A DNA stretch of 64,000 bases from Heliocidaris erythrogramma. Its lineage: Eukaryota; Echinodermata; Echinoidea; Camarodonta; Echinometridae. The DNA lies in NCBI GenBank assembly GCA_025617745.1, contig CM046856.1, forward strand, positions 46,429,049 through 46,493,048, read 5' to 3'. A program made the position numbers and the translations under genes. Shown in pieces: positions 13,301 to 22,300 of the stretch. The notes beneath the pieces were generated by a model. The model did no database searches, was not told where the DNA came from, and saw only the letters and a program-made list of their open reading frames with translations. The stretch's first letter is position 1, and the number at the start of each line of letters is the position of its first letter.

Positions 13301-16300
13301 GCAGTGCATGCACCATGCACCGGTGACCGGTCCGCTGGCATCGCGGGCATATGTATGGGCTCTCGCTGCTCGAAATTAACGATAGCCCGCTAGCCAATGG
13401 CTAGCAAAAATCACAGCGGACGAGCCAAAATCTTAAGTTTCTAGCCCGTATGGCTAGCCAAAATATCACTAGTGTCGCACGAAGTGATGCTCATTGTCGA
13501 CACACCCGACAATGATTCAAATTCAAAGAAGTAATAATCTTACTTTGTCTTTGGAGAGCTGAATGGAACACGTTTGTTCGATGCCAAAAAAAAAAACAAT
13601 ACGAAATAAACTTTTCGTCGCTCAATATAGACTCGACTTCATTCAGCTTCAGAGATCATTCAGAAGTAATTGCCAATTTCATGAGAGTGTGATATTAGTT
13701 ATTGCGAATTAAGTAGGAACACTCGTACTCATGCCCGTATTTATCATGTTCAATTATACAATTGTCATATTGACAATGCAGAGAGAGTGCAAGAAAATTA
13801 TCGTAAACTTCAGTTCGTAACGACAAAACGATTTTTCCATAGAGAAAGCACAGGTAAAGCGCGACGTCCTCCGCGAGCGAATTAGCGAAAGTTAGCCAAC
13901 AGTTTGAACTTTGAAGTCGCCTTCACGTTCTCTGCTAGTATATATGCTGTACGTTACGGAGTTTCTTTTTTTATTTAATTTTTCATGGTGGCTACGGTAG
14001 TCAAAAATCTGGCGGACTACAAATCGATGCACCGAATTTGCCAAAACGTATTCGGGATTCGATGTCTTCGATCGAACACCGGCTAACCAATCGATTCGAC
14101 TCGGGCTTAGTTGTTGCATATGACTTGATTATACTATTTGAGTTGTCATGTGAAATTTATTCTGAATATATTGGTCAATTAAGAAAAGATGAAATATAAT
14201 TAATAAATTATATTTTCAAGATTTGAATATATACCAAGGCATTCAGTTTGAGTAATTATGTTTGTGTAAATTCTTCACCAACCTATCTATATTTAAACAG
14301 AACAGTATCTATCGCCAGACATTGCAAAAACAGTGTAGCATAGATCTTTTTGATAACAAAAAGCACAAAATTTCTTTCTGGGAGAATCCCAACTCAAAAT
14401 AGAGACAGACAAGGACTTCCCGTCTTCCTTTATATAAAATATAAAAGACCATGTTTTTGGTAAATCCTTCGACTATAAAGTTGATATTAAAATACAGTGG
14501 GCATGCACGTGCGCATAATTTATTAACATGTATCGCGCGCACGGAATAATTTATTGCGTACGTACGGAATAATTGTTTTTTTTGGTTCGCAAAAATGGCA
14601 TGTTTGGGGCTTCGTACATTTCCATCGATTTTCGGACGATAAATGTTCCGTAGCCGACAGTATCTACCACTTGTACATGTACAAGCTTATCTGAAGATAA
14701 CCTTGTACGCCAGACTAGCTTTTACGGGTGAATAGGCTTCAATAGCTTTTGTGTGTATCAGCAGGCCCTTTTCCAGGCGAGATCATTCATACAGGAGAGG
14801 AAAATAATTATTTAAATTTCACTTTCAAGTCTGAATCCCTACATTTGTGGCAAAGTAAGAGTTGAAGAGTCCCTGAATCAGGTAATCTAGCAAATTTAAA
14901 AAAATTTAATCTTGTTTAGAGCAATTTTGTTGTCTGCTTTTGACTGCTGCAACAGTGAATGTTGGACAAAGTCCCACATAGGCAAGGGCCTATGAGTGGT
15001 ATCTACTTATATGATGACATCATACGGCTTTCTGTATGTCGCCAGCATATAAGCGGCAGTTTTTGGGAAAAATATGAAGAAAACGAATCCCGTTATTGTT
15101 GCATCCAGTGGATTTACTTTGCGTGCATAATCGGTAGAGGGCGGGTGGTCGGTTCATAAAAAGGGCTTATTTAGCGCACAGAAAAAATGTGCGTTTGTTT
15201 ACGCTGCGCGCGCCGCACTGGTAGGACCCAACCCGTCATTGTGGAATGACGTGAATCTGCAGGATTTTTAGTCCAAGATAGATCAATTGTAGGTAAATTT
15301 GACAAATAGTTTTGTAGGTATCATGATTTTAACATTAGGCGGTCGATAAGCAGTAGGTACAACCATACTAGGCCTACTATTACTGCGGCAGCCCGAACGC
15401 GTAGCGTTCCGGCTGCGATCAGCAGTCCTTTGAAAGGTTGGATGCCTCTTAAATCCAGCTCGCATGTCAAAATTATACCATGAAATATGACATAACTTCA
15501 TTTGAAGATGCTTTAGGTACTTACAATACTTTCCGAATAACTGTCGTCTTTCTTTTTGATGAGGATGATATAAAAAAGGCCTATTAATTCCCCGGCTCCT
15601 GTACTAAAAATTTTTGGAGGCCGATGTATAGTTTGCAATACCTATGCGAGTCAGTATTTTTTTACATTACAATTCTCGCTCGCGGGAGACGAGAGGGCAG
15701 ATTACAATTTGAGTGAAAAAAGTGATATTTCATTGATTCTATACTTATTTCTGAGGAAGAGCTTATCTGCGGAAGGTCTGTTTAGGTAAGTGGCATCACA
15801 TATATGATACTTTGATTTAAAAAATAGTCCCTACGATCACTCAAAGACACACGCCATTGCCGAAACGCAGGCAGCACACAGTACGGTACTAATAATGCAT
15901 CACTGTGCATTTTTGGCTCTATTAAAGGGTCACTAAAATAAAAAAATAATTGCCCATTTTTCGTAGGAACGTGTCATCAGGAGCCAAAAAATATCCATCA
16001 CACATTTTTGTATGCATTCAGTCATATTTTATAATCATTTGAAAAGTACATTTTTGCTGATTTATACAGTCATAAGCCCCGCCCCTAAAAAACCCATCGA
16101 AGCGACATCTTGATCACGTGATCTGTGACGCATGAAAAGTAAGGGAAAATATTCCACTAACCTATACCGTGCGCGCCCGGAGGCCCCCGGCAGGCCCAGC
16201 CCGGTGCCGAGCATGATATTCACCGCATCGACCATTTGCATTGCGTATTTTCGTGTGTTTTATTCCTCACAATAACTTGGATTTTGGGACACAGTTTCAT

Positions 16301-19300
16301 CAATAATGCCTAATCGGTGTATAGTTGCGGGCTGTAGCAAGACCCCTAAAGATGGTGTAAGCCTACATCATTTTCCTAAAGATGAAAATCTACGGAAATT
16401 GTGGGTCGCAAAAGTAAAGCTCACGCGGGCAGAGTGGCAAGGGCCGGCCAAGTGTGTGGAGTACAATCTGCAGCGATCACTTTGCCGAAGATGATTTTGA
16501 GGATCCTGACCTGTATTCCGAATTCGGCATGAAGAGAAGGATATAAGCTAGCTAAAAGATTCAGCTATTCCAACGATCAGACTTGGAGTCAAGTCTTCCA
16601 ATCTGTTTTTCAACGACAGCAGCTGCAGCAGCCTCACCCGTAGACCGAAAATTCTGTCTCTCGTTCGTTAGCTAAGACGACCTAACGAACGACAGAATTT
16701 TCGGTCTACTTCACCCGTAACTCCAGGGAGCTCCAACGCGTTGGAGCTCCCTGGAGTTCCTTCACCCACGGACCTTCACCGTATTCTGCGAGGGGTTCAA
16801 ACATATTATGGTCGAATTTCCCCTTGCCACTCGAGCTTCTTTGCCTTCGGGGTCTGATAAATCATCTGATAAATCAGAGTTCGTATCTGCATGGCTCAGA
16901 AAAGTCCTCCAACTCGGAATCGCGGGCACTTTTCCTCTCTCTATAATAATCGAATTCAGCCAAAATCTAAGTCAGTACTAACGTACTATGCAAAGCGAAG
17001 TAAAAAAAAAAGCCGTAAGCGACTTAAACAAAACAAAAGCGTTCACCAGTCGCTATGTACGAGGAGAACATAATAGTCACTGCCGTACTAAAATTATGTG
17101 TAGGACATTGTACATACAGACGCATAAAACGGATGTGCACGCGTTTATGACCAACGCAAAACTTTCGTTCGGCAAGCTCAGGTGGATGAGAACATTGTTC
17201 AAAAGAAAAGCTAAAAAACAAAACAAGAGCTGTATATTTGGGCAAAAGCGTTTTCTGATCTTGTAGAAAATATATTGCTAATGATTATTCACTCCTAAGA
17301 TTATATTGATTAATTTCCTTTTTTCATAAATTGTCTGTTGAAAAGAGGGGTCAAATACCGCATTCTGTGTACAATATTATATGCTGCAGCCTGCAGATCT
17401 TGTGCCTCTTACTTTTCATACGTCACTTGGGGGTTAGCCAATCAGCTCACCAGTTTTAACGAACGGTCCCAAAACCTACTTTTCCACCTTTTTCGCCAAA
17501 ACGAGACATAATTTGGACAATCGATTGGCAGATTCGTGATTAGAAGGCAAAACTACATGGAAAGAGCACCCATTTTCTCTCTAATTTAGTCAAACTTTAA
17601 AGTGAAAACCTTAAGATTGAAATCTACTGAAAGATAGCTAATTATGGTGAATAATAGATGATTAAAACTTACCAGTTTGTTTGTGACCTTTGAAGAGGGT
17701 TTCCTGAAATTTTGGGGAATTTCTGGCGAAATCTATCGAATTCCGGTCAGAGCATCCATTTTGTATTTTTCACGATTATGATGAAGGGAGCCCTCAGCGC
17801 TCGTAGTGCTACCAGCGCGCTGGGGTGACATAGCTTGACATCTGACGCATTGTACTCTATCAAAAGTTCTTTGACTGAATTTAGAGACTATATTTTTAGG
17901 GTCAACCAGTTGCCAATTAGGATTTTTAGTGATCACCCCCAAGCACCCTCTCTAAAACCGGCATCATTCCACGTATTAACTCTATGGTGCGATCTTTGTT
18001 TTTTACGTTTGCGATCATTTGTGCTTCTGCTGTGGAAGATTTTGGTCCGAGTATCCGCCATTTATCGATATATTGTAGACACAAACGTAAGTACGCTAAA
18101 AGATCGTAATTGCAGCTAGGGGTGCGCACCCGGTATTCGGTCACTAAAAAAGAAATAGTCGCTGATGAATACCTATCTCTTTAAATTGACAATCTACCAT
18201 AAAAAGAACCGAAAAATTGTCCTTTAAATAATTATCAAAATAATTTAAAAACATGGAAACTTCCAAAAAAAATATCGCCGACAGAAGGAGAAGTTTTCCG
18301 CCCAGTATTCGGTCGCGCCGCCCACAATTCGGTCACGCGATAGTGCGCTGCATCTCGGGAGAATTATATAACCATTTTTGTCATATTTCTGCGTTTTTAG
18401 GCATTTTCTGTGGCTTCTATATATTCATACTTAAATATATGAGATTTTTTATCCATTAAAATCCACAAATCGAAGATCTAGGGTCAGAAATAATGAACAA
18501 AATGTATTTCTAAAAAGAGAAAAGCGCGTCAGCAAAGCGCAAAGCGACAAGTTGCACACAAAGCGCGTTGGCGCAAGGCACTCAATGTTGCCTGACCGAA
18601 TATTGGAAGAGCGCCATCTCATTGGCAGGGGTGAGGCATATATTCTCTTGCTTATCGCTGAGATCGCCATTTGCGAATTCGCTGCGATAGAGGGAAGACC
18701 CGGAAGCTCCTCTTCACACACATACTAAATTCATTGCACCTGCACACATAGTTATTTCACCATAGGCGTCTACATATGGCTATGCGTGTTAACTCATGCG
18801 CTAACGTAACCCGGAAGTGCGGAAACTTGGGTAACACTGACCAGTTTCGAGGGTATTTGGAGATCTTTTCCAGGACGTCCGACCTGAATTGCTTTCAACA
18901 TTAGAGGTACCTTGTTCATGTGTCTGTTATGTGCACTCATAGGTACACGCCATTGCCGACTGTGTAGTAACGCAGGCAATAGTGAGTACAGTACTAATAT
19001 GTATCACTGTGCATTTTTGGCTATATTTAAGTGAAACCCATATCTTGGTGTTTACTTAAATATAACTAATTATGTTGAATAATAGATGATTAAAACTTAC
19101 CAGTTTGTTTTGTGACCTTTGTAGAGGGTTTCCTGAAATTTTGGGTCCTTTTTGTCGATAACTGCTATCGAGACTGTCCCATCAGCATCCAGTTTGTATT
19201 TTTCACGATTATGATGAAGGGAGCCCTCAGCGCTCGTAGTAGTACCGGCGCGGTCGGTTCGTCGATCTCCTACGAATACCTGGAAGGGCCAAACTGACGT

Positions 19301-22300
19301 AAAAAAATAAAAAATATTACGTACGTACGTAATAATTACTACGTACGTACGTAATATTTTTAATTTTTTTACGTCGTCAGTTTGGCCCTTCCAGGTATTC
19401 GTAGAATAGCTTGTGTGCGTAACATTCTGCGTACGTATCTACGGTGCGTAACCATGTAGAGCGGCCTCACTGGTGCGCAACATATTGAGAGCAGTCGTCA
19501 TCTGTATGGAGGTTTGGGTAACACTAACAAGTACCAAAAAGAGGGCTGTAAATGTAAGTTTTTATAACTTTCTACATTTTGTATCTTAACGAACTGATAA
19601 CTTAAAATCTAAAGAATGATACTTAAGTATCAGTTTGCCCACAAAAACCTCCATTTCAAACAAAATTACATCTGTATCCCCAATACCCAGTATACACACA
19701 AGTATATGATCCTAATGGTCAATATGACCATTGCTTGCTGATGTGGTTATGTGCAGGTTTCGAGCCTCAAAAATTATTCATGAGTTCTTCACAGCTGTTC
19801 AAAAAGCTGCGTGACCGATTTCTGGAATATGACCGAATAGTACAGGCTTTTGGAGATAAACAGGCGTTTTTTGTATCATCCTCATTGAAAAGAAAGACGA
19901 CAGTCAATCGTAAAGTATTGTAAGTAGGCCCTACCTAAAGTAGCCTAAAATCAAATAATGTCATGTTTCATGGCTATCATTTTGACAAACAACCTTGTAA
20001 TTAAGAGACATCCAAGCAATCAAAGGGCTGCCGCAGTAAGACTACCACCATGACCACTGGCACTACCACCAGTTCTGACTGTACTCCCATCATTAAGTTG
20101 CAATCAATTGCAAATTGTAATGCAAATTAGAACAACCATTCTGAATGGTTCAGGGTCTTCTTCTTCTTCCATTCCAGTCTGGTACAGACCGCCGCTGGCG
20201 TATTATCGTACCTTGTGCTTGTCGAGTGCCGAGCGTACAGTGCAAGTAAAAATTGCTTTACAATCAAACTATGTGCAGCTAAAAAACAGTCCTGAAGCTC
20301 AACGGAGCTTCACATGTTGCACATCAGCAAGCAATGGTCATATTGACCATTATGATCATATACATGTGTGTATACTGGGTATTGGGGATACAGATGTAAT
20401 TTTGTTTGAAATGGAGGTTTTTGTGGGCAAACTGATACTTAAGCACATCAGCAAGCAATGGTCATATTGACCATTAGGATCATATACATGTGTGTATACT
20501 GGGTATTGGGGATACAGATGTAATTTTGTTTGAAATGGAGGTTTTTGTGGGCAAACTGATACTTAAGTATCATTCTTTAGATTTTAAGTTATCAGTTCGT
20601 TAAGATACAAAATGTAGAAAGTTATAAAAACTTACATTTACAGCCCTCTTTTTGGTACTTGTTACCCACACCTCCATACGGATGACGACTGCTCTCAATA
20701 TGTTACGCACTAGTGAGGCCGCTCTACATGGTTACGCACCGTAGATACGTACGCAGAATGTTACGCACACAAGCTATTCTACGAAGACCTGAAAGGGCCA
20801 AACTGACGACGTAAAAAAATAAAAAATATTACGTACGTACGTAGTCATTATTACGTACGTACGTAATATTTTTTATTTTTTTACGTCGTCAGTTTGGCCC
20901 TTCCAGGTCCTCGTAGGAGATCGCGCCGACTCCCTTCATCATAATTGTGAAAAATACAAACTGGATGCTGACGGGACAGTCTCGATAGCAGTTATCGACA
21001 AAAAGGACCCAAAATTTCAGGAAACCCTCTTCAAAGGTCACAAAACAACCTGGTAAGTTTTAATCATCTATTATTCAACATAATTATTTGCATTTAAGTA
21101 AACTGCAATATATGAGTTTCAATGAAATATAGCCAAAAATGCACAGTGATGCAGTTTAGGTATGGGATGTGTGTTGGCTGCGTTACTACACAGTCGGCAA
21201 TGGCGTGTACCTATGAGTGTACTTAAGTATCATTCTTTAGATTTTAAGTTATCAGTTCGTTAAGATACAAAATGTAGAAAGTCATAAAAACTTACATTTA
21301 CAGCCCTCTTTTTGGTACTTGTTACCCACACCTCCATACGGATGACGACTGCTCTCAATATGTTGCGCACTAGTGAGGCCGCTCTACATGGTTACGCACC
21401 GTAGATACATACGCAGAATGTTACGCACACAAGCTATTCTACGAAGACCTGGAAGGGCCAAACTGACGACGTAAAAAAATTAGAAATATTACGTATGTAC
21501 GTAGTAATTATTACGTACGTACGTAATATTTTTTATTTTTTTACGTTTCCCTTTTCAGGTCTTCGTAGGAGATCGACGAACCGATCGCGCCGGTACTACT
21601 ACGAGCGCTGAGGGCTCCCTTCATCATAATCGTGAAAAATACAAACTGGATGCTGACGGGACAGTCTCGATAGCAGTTATCGACAAAAAGGACCCAAAAT
21701 TTCAGGAAACCCTCTTCAAAGGTCACAAAACAACCTGGTAAGTTTTAATCATCTATTATTCAACATAAGTATTTGGATTTAAGTAAACTGCAAATAGGCC
21801 TAGGCCTATACACTCCCGGGTACATTTCTGTAAAATAGTTGGTATTTTCTGTCGCATGTACTAAAGGTATGGGGGGGAAAATAAGATAAATATTTTAAAT
21901 ACTTGCTTTCAAATTCAGCCCTTAAAAATCTCACTCCTACCTCAAATGGCCGTTAGGAAGAACTTTTGATATTTACAGCAAAATCCAAAGTCAAAATCTT
22001 GTCCAAAACCGGAGAAATCCCCGCCGATTTGTTTCGCGATCGCGTGTTGTTTACAAACTGCCGATGTCTTAGACTAAAATCGGCCAATATAATTTTTGTC
22101 CACGAAGAAACTCGGGATCGCAAGGGCACATCGATCTTTACGATCGCGCACACAGAAAATCGGAACTTTTCCGTGTACGCCATAGGGACCGAATTTTTGA
22201 GGACAAAACTCTTTTGGGGAGATGTCAGCGCCCGCGGCGACCAGGAAATGTACACAATGACTCCGATAGCTCGTTTCGCGAGAATCAACAGTAAATTGCG

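Larger units (their letters stand above)
15922..17600 (+). mobile_element. Kolobok-like TTAA-flanked element with THAP pseudogene
   Basis: The element is bounded by TTAA at 15922-15925 and 17597-17600. The left terminus AGGGTCACTAAAAT and the reverse complement of the right, AGTTTGACTAAATT, form imperfect inverted repeats. A related repeat near 19005-19040 has the unfilled site (GGCTATATTTAAGTGAAAC), so the insertion point is visible. An inner inverted pair, GTGACGCATGAAAAGTAAG (about 16126) and its complement (about 17410-17428), lies about 200 bp from each end. TTAA duplications, TTAAAGG termini and a THAP domain together are hallmarks of the Kolobok/T2 superfamily. No DDE transposase frame was found. 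Confidence 0.7.
20561..21795 (+). repeat. Direct duplication with a period of about 660-685 bp
   Basis: The segment at 20561-21110 (ACTTAAGTATCATTCTTTAG, GTACGTAC palindrome, exon-like block, donor and 60 bp beyond) repeats at 21221-21795. The first 218 bp match almost perfectly; small indels change the spacing later. A TGCGTTACTACACAGTCGGC repeat fills 21110-21220 between the copies. Confidence 0.8.

Noticed and set aside
15922..17600. piggyBac as an alternative for the TTAA-flanked elements
   Set aside because: piggyBac also duplicates TTAA, but its termini usually begin CCC and its transposase has no THAP domain. TTAAAGG ends plus THAP fit Kolobok/T2 better.
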